A stretch of DNA of 27,039 nt from Chromera velia (lineage: Eukaryota > Sar > Chromeraceae). The position numbers and the translations under genes were made by a program. Location: assembly GCA_018398765.1 (NCBI GenBank), contig JAHBMJ010004872.1, positions 34,282-61,320 of the forward strand. The letters run 5' to 3'. Positions 1 to 12,500 of this stretch are shown here, one piece after another. The notes beneath the pieces were generated by a model that was not told where the DNA came from, ran no database searches, and saw only the letters and a list, made by a program, of their open reading frames with translations. Numbering within the stretch: the stretch's first letter is position 1; each line of letters starts with the position of its first letter.

Positions 1-45
1 CCCCCCCCCCCACACACACACACACGCAGAGAGAGAGAGAGAGAG
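1..45. repeat. poly-C / (CA)n / (GA)n microsatellite at the left edge
   Basis: A run of C is followed directly by about eight CA units and then about eight GA units. It is a compound simple repeat cut by the window edge, so its full length is unknown. Confidence 0.95.
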
Positions 46-275
46 GCAGTAAAACATGTACTTCGGCGTTTTATGAATTGAGAGATGAACGTAAGGGAGA
101 GGAACGCAAGAAAGCGTCCACGACCAGCTCCGGTGGCCAAAAACGAAAAGGACAAAAACGGACAAGGAGACCAAAATGACGATCAGACCGGGACCCCACA
201 CATCGCCACCAAAAGTTAACCNCCAAAAAAAAGCAAAGAGTCGACTCCATGCAGCTCCCCCCCTCCTCTCCTCAC

Positions 276-790
276 CGATGCCCCAGAATCCCAAAGCCCA
301 AGGAAACGAGTGCATGAAGATCATCATCACTGCATCCGCCAGGCAGTCAGAGCTCTTGTGCTGTTCGCACATCGCCTCCATGACCACTAAAGGAAAGTTC
401 GCCTGGTTTTGCCAAGTCAACGCAATGGGCATCAGAGCCAGGAGCCCGCCCATCGCAGCCGCAGACGCTCCAGTCTGACCACTGCTGAGATCAGACACAG
501 CGCCCCCTCCCCTTCCCTTCTTTTTTGATGCAGCTGCCTGACGCCCCTCGGGGATAAAAGGCCCCGTCATTGCCAGGAGGGCAGACCCGATAGAGAAGGA
601 AATCAAAGTCTGCATGCATGCAGCAACAAAACAGAAAGAAAGAAAGGGCTGACTGAATTTGGTTCTGGTGGATCTTCATCTTTTTTGGGATCTTCATCTT
701 TTTAGGTGCATTTACATGTGACTGATGGTTCATTGAAGCGTATGTGCCAGTCACCAACACAACCAGGAAAACATTACACATGGCAAACAT
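276..790 (-). CDS. Small membrane protein, first two exons (gene continues off the left edge)
   Basis: I do not recognise this protein. Exon 1 (790-716) starts at ATG 790, with an in-frame TAG a few codons upstream. It encodes 25 residues with a hydrophobic core (N-V-F-L-V-V-L-V) that could be a signal peptide or membrane segment. A GTAAAT donor follows in phase 0. Exon 2 (609-276) opens after a TGCATGCAG acceptor in phase 0. It encodes two further hydrophobic stretches, around LISFSIGSALLAM and AAMGGLLALMPIAL, separated by a Lys/Gly-rich loop, then a Cys-containing segment ending FPWALGFWGIG. A GTGAGG donor ends the exon in phase 1, so more coding lies at or beyond position 1. The open frame over 111 codons with matched splice phases is the main support. 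Function unknown; a multi-pass membrane protein is inferred from hydrophobicity only. Confidence 0.45.
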
Positions 791-2530
791 AGTCACCGCC
801 AACTAAGGAGAAATGGATCAGCGTAGAGATACCATCGGAGCGCGAAGCCACGCGGAAGGATCTTGGGTAGGAAGCGACAGATGCCATCTCACTCGAACGA
901 AGGTGGCGCTTGTGTTACAAGAGGAAGACTGCCTCTGCCCCCCCTCACGCTTCTTGCTTCTTTCCAGTGTCTGCCTGCTTATCGAAACTCCGGTCTTTCC
1001 GAAGCTTCCACTGAATCGGCCTGTATGCCTAAAAACCTGCCCCTCTATCTGCCTGCTCACCAGCCATCATGCTACATCCGTGCCTTTTCTAAATGGGCAG
1101 ACAGAGTACGCGCTCTGTCACCCTCGTCTCTTCAACAAAGACTGTGACACGCACAATAGAGACAGACCGGCAGACAGACAGAGAGGCCGACCTGTAAAGC
1201 ACTCCACATAAGGAGAGGCCACAGCCGGCCGAAGTCCTCGATTCTCAGGCGAGAGGAGATGGAGGCGAAGGACAGACAGGGCAGGAACACCTTCAGAGCC
1301 AGACTGCTCAACTGTTGAGAGAAGGCCCGGTTAATCAACGCTGCAGGACGGGGACATACACACACACACACACACGCCCGCGCGAGAAGTGATTGACAGC
1401 ACAATCCCAAGCGTGCAAACAAACGCGAACATCAAGGAAAACGATTGACTGGCCACGGCAAGTTCTTGCCGGCCAGGCGTAAAGAAGTGAGGAGAAAGTG
1501 CGACCCCGCAGAAGCTTCAGGCGGAGACGGACTAGAGAAGATCGGGAACGCTCTCCGGCACACAATGACTCAAATTAGATACTCTGCTCTGATACACACA
1601 AGCCTGGAACCCCCAACCGATGCAGACTTTTAAAAAGGCATCATCGAATGTAGGGGATGGGAGCGCAAGTGAAGAACAGAGAGAGGAAGGACGCGAAGTT
1701 TCGCGGGGAGCAGTGAGTGCTTTCCAGACTGACGTTTTTTTCGAGGAAAGAAGCCACAGATGAACCCAACAAGGAACAGGCACATGACCTGAAAGTTGGC
1801 CTTGAAGCTAGACCGCAGCGGAAGAAGGATAGAAGAGTCCATCTTCGTTCTGTTCTTCTGCTCTCTCTGCTCAGCAAGCTACCGATTCGAGAAGGAATCG
1901 GCCGAATCGAGGGGAAATAGAGAGAGATCGTCGGCAGCTCGTCTACAGTTCAAGGTTGTCGAAAGCAATGGTACAACTGGATGTCTGCAAACCAACTTCC
2001 ACCAACTTCAATCGACCCAGGTTGTTGGAAGTCAACGCGTCTGTGACACTGAGAGATCGATATAAGCTTTGTTGGTCGATCCATGGCGTCTCTGTTCAAT
2101 TAAGAGTCTGAGTCTGTTGCGCGCCCGCGCGCGGAATCCTGACGCGCGTTCTCTCGCTCCCATGCATGTTCCTGCGAAAAGCACTATGGCAGACTGACTG
2201 ACAGTAACATAGCTGATTCAACTGCATATCAGCTTATTGGTCGGTTCGCGGAGCACGATTTCTTCTAGTGGAGTAGCAACGATTCTCGGACTTGTTCGAA
2301 CCGTAAACTTGAAGCACAAAAGCCGTCACATGCCTGGTATGCACGAACTCCGCATTTCTTGGATCTGCTTTCATGACTGCAGAATCAGGTTGAACTGTCA
2401 TGCATGTATCCGAGGGAAAATGATGAGAAGGGGTTGGTCCCCCTCCGTCCATCAGGAGCGAATGTGATCTTAATGGTCTTTGCTTTGCTGTCTGATCACT
2501 GACAGTCGGTCTGGGTGAAAGGGCGCCGAG
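791..2530. other. Gene-free stretch between two divergent genes
   Basis: No frame here reads like protein and no RNA gene is apparent. It separates the 5' ends of the minus-strand membrane-protein gene and the plus-strand glycosyltransferase gene, so both promoters should lie in it. It contains a (CA)n run near 1354-1376 and an alternating GC tract near 2119-2134. No TATA box or other promoter element could be assigned with confidence. Confidence 0.5.
1354..1376. repeat. (CA)n microsatellite
   Basis: About ten consecutive CA dinucleotides, read directly in the sequence, lie in the intergenic stretch upstream of the glycosyltransferase gene. Confidence 0.9.
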
Positions 2531-4242
2531 ATGTCGGGGGAGACGGACGGACATGAACACAGGGATGCGGGGGGGACGTTGAGGGAGATGGCCAGACGGG
2601 GAAAGAAGATCAATCTGACAGTGGCAATGCTGCTTTTTCTCCTCTGTCTTTCGTTTTTTTTCGTTCTTTCCGCTCTGGTGCCTGCCACTGATACTGACAC
2701 AATAGAGACGCAACAGCAACAGGCGGGGGGGGAAGGATTCAAACAACAGGCGCTCGAAGGGACTCCGGGAGAGGCAGGGAGAGGGACCGAGTTCCTCAGC
2801 CGCCCTGCTCCTCTGATGCCTGTGCGAATAGACAAATTTCCAGACTCAAGCAAATCTGCAGCCTACAGCGCTCCCCCACAACCTCAAGAGGGGGGGCAGG
2901 CAGATGTGGAGACTGACGGGGACGGGGAAGGAGAGGAAGAGGATGGGAAGGAAATCATACAGAACTTGGCAGATCAGGTTGCAAAGCTAACACAGGTTGC
3001 TTCTGCGTTAGAGAAGCGCTTGGATCAGCAACAGAACCTCCTGGCATCGCGGGAGAAAGGGACGGGGGAAAAGACAGAGGAAGCGAAGCAAACGGAGACT
3101 TCTCCTCCCCCCCCTCCCCCACCCCCCGCTGAACCGCCTCCCGCAAATGCACAGGACCAGGCAGTATCGAAGGTCCTGCAGGGCACCGAGTTGCATGAGT
3201 TTTTCTCGCCTGTTGAGAAAAAAGAGATGGAAGAGACGATGATCAGGTTGGAGGAGATTAAGGGATCGGGGCTTGGGGAGAAGTGTTTGAATTGGGGGGG
3301 GTCCGGGCTTTTGTCCAACCTTCGAGAGCATGCGAAGGATTTGTGTGTAGCTCCGAATGGAGTTGGCAGTGCGCCGTCGTCTGTGCGGCTTCACTGGTCG
3401 GATGCGCGTGCAGCCAGCATGAAAGATTTCGTGTATGTTTCTGCTCACAAGGTCAGCCTAGAACAGCTGCAGGGGGAGGGCAAGGAAGACCCCGTGAATT
3501 TAAAACTTCGTGCTGATTGTGGGGAGACGCCATTGAATTGGGAAGGTGTGCGTAAAGATCTGTATGCGAAGGGGGACAACAACAACATCCACAAGATGAT
3601 GAATGGCGTTTCATCAGAGACGCCTTTGAAATGCGACTCTCACATCGACCATACAGTGATCTTGTTAGAGGGCCCTACAGACTTATGGAATTGGTGGTGG
3701 CTGTGGGTGAGTCTGCACAGACAGGCAATTGCCCTGATCGCAGCTGCAGATGAGTCCACTGGTCCTGCACAGGTAGGTCAGTCAGTCAGAGGACGTGTAT
3801 GTATGTACATACAGACAGACGTTAATGATTCATGCAGATGATTTACCTTTCTGCCCTTCTCTCTGTGTTCTCGTCACATTTGTTTCTGCCTTTTTGATCG
3901 CACCTCTCCTTTTCTTTACAAGTTCTTGTCGCTCTGCCAATTCCCGTCCCATCTTTACTGGGGTCTGCTTGATCTCCTTCTCGAATGATTCCGTCCACTT
4001 CTTTTCTTTCCTTCTGTTTCTTTCAACCCATCCATCCACCCTCTGCATGTGGAATCGTCTGTCCGAACTGATCCCCGCACTGTACTTTCTTGGGCTTTGT
4101 CTGGTTGAAAAGGATGCAGGCGTAAAGAATAGAGGGTAGAGAGAGGTGCTTTTCTGTTTTTCCCTGCGTGTCTTTGTCCCGCTGCTGTGTGAAAGACCGA
4201 CCAGGTCTGTTTCATCGTTTCTCTCTCTCTCTCTCTGTCACA

Positions 4243-4278
<36 letters not shown>

Positions 4279-4342
4279 TACATACACACATACCCACACG
4301 CGCAGAGAGAGAGAGAGAAAGAGTGTGAGAGAGAGAAAAAGA

Positions 4343-4378
<36 letters not shown>

Positions 4379-5511
4379 CAGACATACGCACACGCACACG
4401 GGGGAAGAAACAGAAGGGGAAATTGACATCGTCTACCTGCATACACGTCTGTCTGTCTGTCTGTCTGTCTATTTGTCTGTACATGTGTCTGTCCGTCTGT
4501 CTGTTCACTCGTGAGTCCGTCTGCCTGCCTGTTTGGCTGTAAGGGGTGCTCAACGTTTACATTTCTCGAAGTCCCTCCTTGGGCTTTTGTTCTTTCTTTC
4601 TGTCTACGTGAATAGTAGTGGTAGAAGAAGAAAAACGAATGAGGGACAAAAACGAACGTGGATACCACTTGTCCCTCTCTGTTTCTGACGATGCGCAGGT
4701 GTTTTTCACGAATGCGATGATCAACTCTCGTTGGAGGGAGATTGAGGCAGGGAAGGAGCCTCTTGGGGATTTTTTCGAATTCGCTCTCTCGGCGTCTCTC
4801 CACCAGGCTGTGCATCTGAAGACACAGGCCCTCCCTGCAGGGCACAGAGTTTGTTTCCGTCACCTGGTGTTTGTCCCTCCAGGGCCATCATTGATGATCA
4901 ACAGAGACCACCCAGAGAGTGGAAAGTGTTTCTCTTCGATCATCGCTTCGTTGCAGATGCATGTGAGAGCAAGAATAGGGTTACCGGACAGGAAGAAGGG
5001 GAAGGTTCCGAGAGTGGTTTACATTGCACGCGACTCACGTGATGAGATGAATTGGACTTCTTGGCAGCGACAGAGGTTAGTCAAGAATGAGGATGAGGTG
5101 ATAAAGAAATTAAAGGAGGAATGTGAAAAGAGGGGGATTCCTTTTGAAGATTTGCATTTCTACGGTGAGGGGTTGAGAAAAAGTTTCAGGGAACAGGCGG
5201 TATTAGCGAGTCGTGGAGACATTTTGATAGGTCTTCACGGTGCTGGTTTGAATGTTTTTCTCTTCCTCCCTCCCCAGTCTGTTGTTTGTGAGATCAGTCT
5301 AAAGATGACGGAAGTTCAGAAGAATTCGGCCAACACGGCGGGAATGGTCGATGGTGGGTACGTGAAGGTTTCGGTGTCCAAAAATAAAGAACAGAGACTA
5401 GACGCGCAAAGCGTTACAAACATTTGGGAGAAGGGGCTCGCGGTATCAATCAAAAGATGGTTTGAATTGGCGGGAAGACCTCCGCAAGACGCGCAGACGC
5501 TTCTCGCATGA
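2531..5511 (+). CDS. Glycosyltransferase family 61 (DUF563-type), type II membrane protein, two exons
   Basis: Exon 1 (2531-3772) starts at ATG 2531 and ends CAG|GTAGGT in phase 0. Exon 2 (4699-5511) follows a GATGCGCAG acceptor in phase 0. The product is about 684 aa. A short basic cytosolic tail (ARRGKK) precedes one membrane helix at about residues 29-50. A Gln-, Glu- and Pro-rich stem follows, with a polyproline run near residue 191. The catalytic part matches GT61: a VCFRHLVFVPPG segment, ARDSR at about 524-528, NEDEV at about 544-548, and the hallmark GLHGAGLN (about 592-599) followed by PPQSVVCEI. GT61 enzymes transfer sugars such as xylose, GlcNAc or arabinose onto proteins or glycans in the ER or Golgi. 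The donor and acceptor here are not predictable. The start is the first ATG before the helix. Confidence 0.85.
3773..4698 (+). other. Intron of the GT61 gene (926 bases), microsatellite-rich
   Basis: It is bounded by GTAGGT and GCGCAG, and both flanking exons meet in phase 0 (…GPAQ | VFFTNAM…). The 5' half is pyrimidine-rich. The middle carries CT, CA, GA, GACA and CTGT tracts in sequence. Apparent ORFs inside it are low-complexity translations of these repeats. Confidence 0.8.
4222..4500. repeat. Compound microsatellite: (CT)n (CA)n (GA)n (GACA)n (CTGT)n
   Basis: Read directly: CT repeats near 4222-4237, CA repeats near 4244-4273, GA-rich tracts near 4302-4360 passing into CAGAGA/GACA units to about 4382, then CTGT units near 4448-4500. 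All lie inside the GT61 intron. Complementary tracts (CTGT against GACA) occur in the same intron and could fold back on each other in the transcript. Confidence 0.9.
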
Positions 5512-6759
<1,248 letters not shown>

Positions 6760-6760
<1 letters not shown>

Positions 6761-6767
6761 AAAAGGA
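6760..6767 (+). repeat. Left 8-bp target-site duplication of the hAT-like element
   Basis: TAAAAGGA lies immediately before the left inverted repeat and matches 7239-7246 exactly. Confidence 0.75.
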
Positions 6768-7238
6768 CAAGGAAGGGAAAAAGATAGGTTATGAGGTTAG
6801 GTTATAGGTTATTGCCCCTCCAGCTATGATAACCGGTCATAACTGGTAAGACCTGATAAAAACCATATTAAAGGTAGAAACAATTTCAAACAAGCAAAAA
6901 TTTACCAAAAACATGATAAAACGGTTGTAAAATTTGGTTAGGACAACTGAAACGGTGTGAATCACCCTGTTTTTCTTAGTATTTAGATCATATACGCAAT
7001 CAAACAACTGGTTATATCAATCAAAAATGTGTTTTCGCTATGTTTTAGTTGTCTTTCATTCGTTTTCTGTATGTCACATCTGTAAAAAATCACGTTTTTA
7101 AAGTAAAAAGTTTTAAATTTAGTGAGGAAACGACCTGCAGACTTAAAAAGGTTATATAACTGATAGGTTAACCAAACCGAAACGTCTTTTGACGGCCAAT
7201 TCACTTTGGTTTGGTTAATAACCTATTTCCCATCCCTG
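6768..7238. mobile_element. Non-autonomous hAT-like transposon (MITE), 471 bp
   Basis: The ends are imperfect terminal inverted repeats: CAAGGAAGGGAAA on the left and CAGGGATGGGAAA (reverse complement) on the right, both followed after a short indel by ATAGGTTAT. The element is flanked by an exact 8-bp direct repeat, TAAAAGGA, at 6760-6767 and 7239-7246. An 8-bp duplication with CA-initial, G-rich inverted repeats is the signature of the hAT superfamily. The interior is AT-rich and has no transposase frame, so the copy depends on an enzyme encoded elsewhere. It lies in the AT-rich island between the GT61 gene and the 3' end of the giant gene. Confidence 0.75.
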
Positions 7239-7246
7239 TAAAAGGA
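7239..7246 (+). repeat. Right 8-bp target-site duplication of the hAT-like element
   Basis: TAAAAGGA lies immediately after the right inverted repeat and matches 6760-6767 exactly. Confidence 0.75.
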
Positions 7247-8955
7247 GCAAGCCGCTGTAGCTTAGCCTGCTTCCGCATGAATATGAACAACCACGACCCT
7301 TTACAGCCTAGGCTGGAGCTAAAGGCTGAACAACCACGCAAAGCGCGCGTGTACTCATTTCAAATAAGCTTCGATCATTGCACTTGCCTTCTTTGGCTCC
7401 CGGTCCAAAATAAATGAAACGAGCTCTCTTGCATATGTCTCTTCTTCCCCGATACATCTTCCTCCAGCGGTAGCAGCCTATCTTGCTCTACAGACCCTTT
7501 TACCAATTTCTGTTCTCTCTTTTACTCTCTCTACCAGCAAGTGAAGTTTAGATCTAAGCTACTCTATTTATACGTATGCAGATAATCGGTGCACTGCATC
7601 GTTGATCACCTTTTTACTTTCAACTGTAGGACAATGAACACAGTGTTCTTCGCAGGATCCACCATGTCTCTTTCCCCCACCAGCATATGCCTGGCGGGTA
7701 ATTTTCAAAAAAAAAAAAAATGGTTATTTTCATTTTTTTTTTTTTTTCGTGTAAGAGGTGTGTGGTTCTTTAGTGTTTTTTACATCGATCCCCACCATAG
7801 ATATAGAAAAAAAAAAAGGTCCGGAGAGCGTTTTTTTTTATATTTATTTTTTTGTTTGAAAATACTAATAATATTTCTATATGTGGTTGTATATTATGCA
7901 TGCAGTAGTTCTATAGCATTGTTCAAATTTAAGTTTAGTTTAATTAATTTATCTCATCTATATATATATCGATACACTAGAATCATCGATACATTTTATT
8001 ATATATGATATATATAGGCTAATATAATACAGGCTTATTACATAGTGACGTCTTAAAATTTGTATATGTATGTATGTTACGAGGGACTAGACGAGGGGTC
8101 GATCCTCAGGCTACAGACAATATGAACTTAAATCAAATAGATGATGCCAGATCTTCTAGATATGAATTATATGATAATATATAAGTTCACATCTAAGTAG
8201 GTTCACATAGCCTGAGGTCTCGATCCCATGTAAATTAAGCCATGAAAATTCCTAAATTTTAGTCTCAATTCATGCAATATGGTTGACCGACTCAAGTAGG
8301 TTCCAGTTAATCCTTGTCGAAGCGTTTGTTACTCACTGACAGCCTGTGACAGGACTGTCAGACTCTCCCAACGAAAAGGCATGAGTGCCACGAGAAAATG
8401 ACTCCCAAATTTTTTTTACCTGAAATCGAGACAGAAACAGACAGATGCAAGAAAAAGATCCACAAACGATCAAACCACATAGGCTGCGCCGGCTGTAACA
8501 GAACTTTAACCACCATGCATAGGAAAGCAGGAAAGGACAATAATATGCAACAAGAGACGTTTCTTCGGCTTCAATCAGCCGGCCTCCGGAGTCCGGATTA
8601 AGCCACTCAAACACCCTTTTTCGGCAACGGGCGTTTGGGGACACCTACTCACAACCACTTCATCCTGCGAGACATTCCGACTCCCCCCCCCGCCCCCTTG
8701 GCACATCGGATTCCACCTCGGAATCACTTTTTTTCACTTCAAAAGACCTCGAATCTCCGGAATCAATCGGATTCAAAAATGGTTTTTTCAGTCCCCGATT
8801 CTCTTTCAGCATGCAACAAAGTAACGCCCCTGTTGATCAATTTGGTTTGCTACGATACTTACGAACACCTGCACTCCCGCAAATTTGGAGCATCCCACCA
8901 ACGCCGAATGCGCGAACCGAATGCATCTGGGGAAAAGTCTTCACTGTTCGAACGG
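7247..8955. other. AT-rich gene-free stretch and 3' flank of the giant gene
   Basis: It holds poly-A and poly-T runs near 7709-7747 and 7807-7855, AT dinucleotide tracts near 7950-8020, an inverted repeat at 8095-8226, and a C-rich tract near 8685-8698. Composition returns to GC-richer after about 8640, which is probably the 3' untranslated region of the minus-strand giant gene ending at 8956. No convincing coding frame was seen on either strand. Confidence 0.5.
8095..8226. repeat. Imperfect inverted repeat (MITE-like, about 130 bp)
   Basis: The left arm contains GGGGTCGATCCTCAGGCTA and TGAACTTA. The right arm, read in reverse complement, contains GGGATCGAGACCTCAGGCTA and later TGAACTTA. The 13-mer GATCCTCAGGCTA of the left arm recurs exactly at 25905-25917, so this is a repeated family. 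I found no clear target duplication, so the borders are approximate. Confidence 0.45.
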
Positions 8956-9576
8956 TCACCCCATTTGTTCAGGCACCGAGACTGCTGCCCATGCGCCTCT
9001 CTGGACAAAAGGACACTGCGACGCATTCCGACCGCACACGGGACAGATGCTCAGCACCCCCTCCCTGTCCTCTTTTACTGCCCTGCGGATTCGCTCAAGG
9101 AGCTTTCCGCGCCCCTCTTTCCACATTTGCGTCGCATCGTTCCGCGACTTCTTCAGCACTTCCTGCAGCTGCTGGAGGACCTGGGACGGAGGGTCTGCAG
9201 CTGCCACAGCATCTGCCTGCTGTTGTGGGGTCAGTTGCAATGCTGAAAACACGGCGTCGACAGCAGGGAAGAAGGGGGACTCCCGATCGCCCCCCATGAC
9301 CCTCTCCAACTCGCCCGCCTCGTCGTCCTTTCCAGGCGCTGCTCCCCATGGCTGGACCGTGTTCTGCGGTCTGCTGCGGTTCGGAACCAGCCGCTGGGAG
9401 GCAGCTTCAGAATCGAATACAGTTTCCCTCCCTGTCTGGTGAGGGCTGCGGTTTCTGTTGTTCCCTGCGCTTGCGGGCCTGGTCTTCATGAGGTCGTCAA
9501 CGGCAGCAGCACAATCCGACACGGAGAAGGAAGGAGTGCTGGCTTCACTGCCAGCGGGAAGCGAGGCCACACGGGA
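8956..9576 (-). other. C-terminal tail of the giant protein
   Basis: A Ser/Arg/Pro-rich linker is followed by a glutamine- and alanine-rich helix ([16 protein letters not shown]), charged helices and a final short cluster, CPVC…CPF, before TGA at 8956-8958. The CPVC-x6-CPF spacing could hold a metal with other ligands, but only three Cys are visible here, so zinc binding is unproven. I recognise no family. Confidence 0.5.
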
Positions 9577-12500
9577 GGCTCTGTGGACAAGCGCACGATC
9601 GAGGAAGTTGATCGCGTCCCGAGCGTTTGCCCAACCTGGGCACCCTCCCATGCGTTCAAACATCGACACCAGCTGTGTCGACATTGCCTCGGGAACCTCG
9701 ATGTCCTGCTGCATTTGCGCCTTCTCACAAAAAAAGGAGACGCAGTCAGCAGGAGACCAGTCAGGAAACGAAACTGTTGTCTTGAACCGAGAGGCGAGGC
9801 CCTGGTTTCTCTGGAGCATTCTCTGCATCTCGGCGGTGTAGCCGGCCAGGATGACGATGGTCTTGTCTCCATCGTACTCGGGAGAAGTCAGCAACGAGAG
9901 GAGCTTCTCCAGAGCTTCCCTCCCGTACTGTCCGTCTCCGAGTGCGTACGCCTCATCGATGAACAAAACCCCACCCGTCGCTTCCTCCATCCGCTCCTGC
10001 ACACGCTTCTTCGTGTGTCCCACATACTCAGCCTGTAAGTCACCGGCGTTGGTCTCGACAAGGTGACCGCTTGAAATCACTCCGAGCCGATGCAACATCG
10101 TCGCCATGGCACGGGCAACGGTGGTCTTGCCAGTGCCGGAGTTGCCGAGGAACACGAAGTTGCCCACCTTGCCGGCCGGGTCTTTCCCTCTCCTCTTGAG
10201 ATCGGTGAGAAGGTCGGAGATGCCCTCAAGCTGCGCCTGAATTTGCTCTCCGTTTCCGAATCGGAGCCTGTCGTGTCGAGCGCAGCGAAGGGGTCTTCCT
10301 GCGAGGCCGCCACGTCTGCCTCGGGCAGCACGTCCTCCACCGTCAGCTCGAGGGGGCCAGACCCTGATGCCGTCGCCCCCAGTCTCCGGACAACGCGGAG
10401 CTTGGCTTGACCGAGAAGGTTTCCAACCTCCCCCGCGTTCCCGAATCTTCCCTGCGCACGCTTGCGCGAGAGCCACTGAAGGGCCCTTTCCTCCACCCCC
10501 CCCTCAAGTCTCAGTCCGTCCTTCAATGAACGCTTGCGCAAAATACGTCGGAGAGCGTTGTCGTCGTAGTCAGCGAAGACCACAGGCTGGGAGATGTTGA
10601 AACGGCGGGCAAGGCCGGGATTTGCCTTCCGAAACATCTCCTTCATCTCATCCGTGTAGCCGCACATGACGACCGAAATGTCTTCCCCCGGCCCGCCCTG
10701 CACCTTCTCCACGATGGTGTCGAGGACCTGCTGGCCGAAAGCGTTCGCATTTCCACCGTTTCCATCCCGACCCAAGACATAAGCTTCATCGATCAAGAGA
10801 ACCTTCCCCTGTGCACTGTTGAGAATCTGCTTCGTTTCTTCCTGACTCTGCCCGAGAAATCCCTTGATGAAATCACTTCCTGTCTTCTCCACAACCCCCC
10901 CCTTGCGTAGAAGACCCAGGGCCTTCGGAACGCGGCCCCAGATCCTCGCACTCGTGGTCTTTCCTGTCCCCGGATTTCCGAGGAAGACGCGGTTGAGGGG
11001 GACCTCCAGAGGCTTTTCCCCTCTCATCTCCCTGGCGTGATTGGCCTGAACAAGTTCAACCACCTGCATGATGCACGCCTTCACCTCAGCGAGAGCATCC
11101 AGACGTTCGAGCTCTGCGAGGGCGGCATCAAGGTCGGGAATGTTCGCTCTCGTCGGAGCAGGGCCAACGATGTCTGACAGGGAGAGTTTCGGGGGGGTTG
11201 AAACACCTCGGGTGGCTGCGGCTTGTACAGCCTGCTCGAACAACGTGCGGACTGCGCGGGCGTTCCCGAACCCCTTCCGGCCAATGCACCTGGACAGGCG
11301 CCCAATTGCAAGTCTGGTGACGGCAAGATCTTCCACCCCCCACTGCCTCTCTTCCAACTTCCTCTCCCACATCTTCTTCAGCTGAGCGGGGCGGAAGTCC
11401 TCAAAGACAATCTCAGAGAACCGGGAGGGAAGGCCTTCGTTGTAGCTGAACAGCTTTGTCATGTCATCGCTGTATCCCGCAAGAACGATGGTCAAGTCCT
11501 CCCGCAGAACTTCGGAAGCTCGGAGGATCTCATCCACGATCTCTCGTCCTACCCTCTCGAAGAAGGGCTCGAGGGCGTAGGCCTCGTCGATGAACAGAAC
11601 TCCCCCCTTGGCTTCGATAATCTTCTCTTCTGCACAAAGGCCCAACACCCTTCGCTCAACGCCTCACGTGCAGTCATCTCCACGAACGCGGTGGAGCGTC
11701 TCACCCCCGTCTCGTAAAGGCAGCGGCCCAGAAGACGGGCCACGGTCGTCTTTCCCGTCCCAGGATTTCCCACGAAAACGAAGTTGTGAGATAGGGGTGT
11801 TCTGGAGGCAGCAGGCAAACGAGAGAACTCATGGGCCTGCTTGACTATACCGAGAAAAGTCCTTTTCATGGTTTCGAGGCCGGTCAGCTTCATCAGGTTG
11901 TTCAATGCACTCGAGTTGACCCTGTACCTCTCCTTCATCGCCTCCCACTCCTCTGCCATGGCATCCCACCCCGCAAGGCGCGCAGACGGGCCATGGTACT
12001 TTGTGATCGCTTCCTCATCCGCAGGTGTCACCCATCCACCATCCCTTCTGCTCTTCCCCGCTGTGAGGGCTGCGAAAAGGATCGTCAGCTCGCAGCCCAT
12101 AGCGGACAGGCCACTTGCGGTCTCTCCTCTCAGAGAGCGGGCGAGTGCGAGGAGGACTGCTTGCGCTGCAACTCCATAGAAAACGTGCTCCTGTGCTGCT
12201 ACAGGAAAGACCCCGAGAGCCTCGGTGGCAAACTGCAGCGCCTGGTCTCTGCTGTCCTCGTCTCCATCAGCCATCATCAAAGCGCACAGTGCGCTTTTGA
12301 TGCAAAGGGCAATCTAGTCCTGGCTATCCACGGCAACGGCCTCTCCTCAGTCCAGAGAGAGTGCCCCGGCCCCTCTCCGCAGCACTGCAGCAAACGGCTG
12401 CGACGTCTTTAGGGGTTCTTGCAGCCCTGCAACTGCATGTCTCGCAAACCACTCCAGATCGCTCCCCTCTGACCTGAACACCGTGAGTCGGGTTCGCGAA

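Noticed and set aside
2234-2853. Minus-strand open frames over the start of the GT61 gene
   Set aside because: They overlap the GT61 start and membrane helix in antisense. Their translations are Arg/Ser/Pro-rich low-complexity sequence with no family resemblance.
4146-4863. Open frames over the CA/GA/CTGT tracts
   Set aside because: The translations are poly-dipeptide products of microsatellites inside a well-supported intron.
7589-8008. Plus-strand open frame of 139 codons in the AT-rich island
   Set aside because: It is rich in Phe, Lys and Tyr from poly-T and poly-A runs and shows no protein-like pattern.
8635-10038. Long plus-strand open frames across the AAA+ exon
   Set aside because: They are antisense shadows of a GC-rich coding exon. 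The minus strand carries three full sets of AAA+ motifs and the plus-strand translations have no recognisable domain.
11630-11660. A 19-base GT-AG mini-intron explaining the frame slip in AAA+ module 1
   Set aside because: Removing the GTGTTGG…TGCAG segment moves the frame the wrong way and deletes still more of the module, so a base-level frameshift is the simpler reading.
8956-12313. A free-standing CbbX (Rubisco activase) gene or plastid/bacterial operon
   Set aside because: There is no Rubisco gene or transit peptide nearby. The three modules are in one exon continuous with upstream GTPase exons, and the flanks are nuclear in character.
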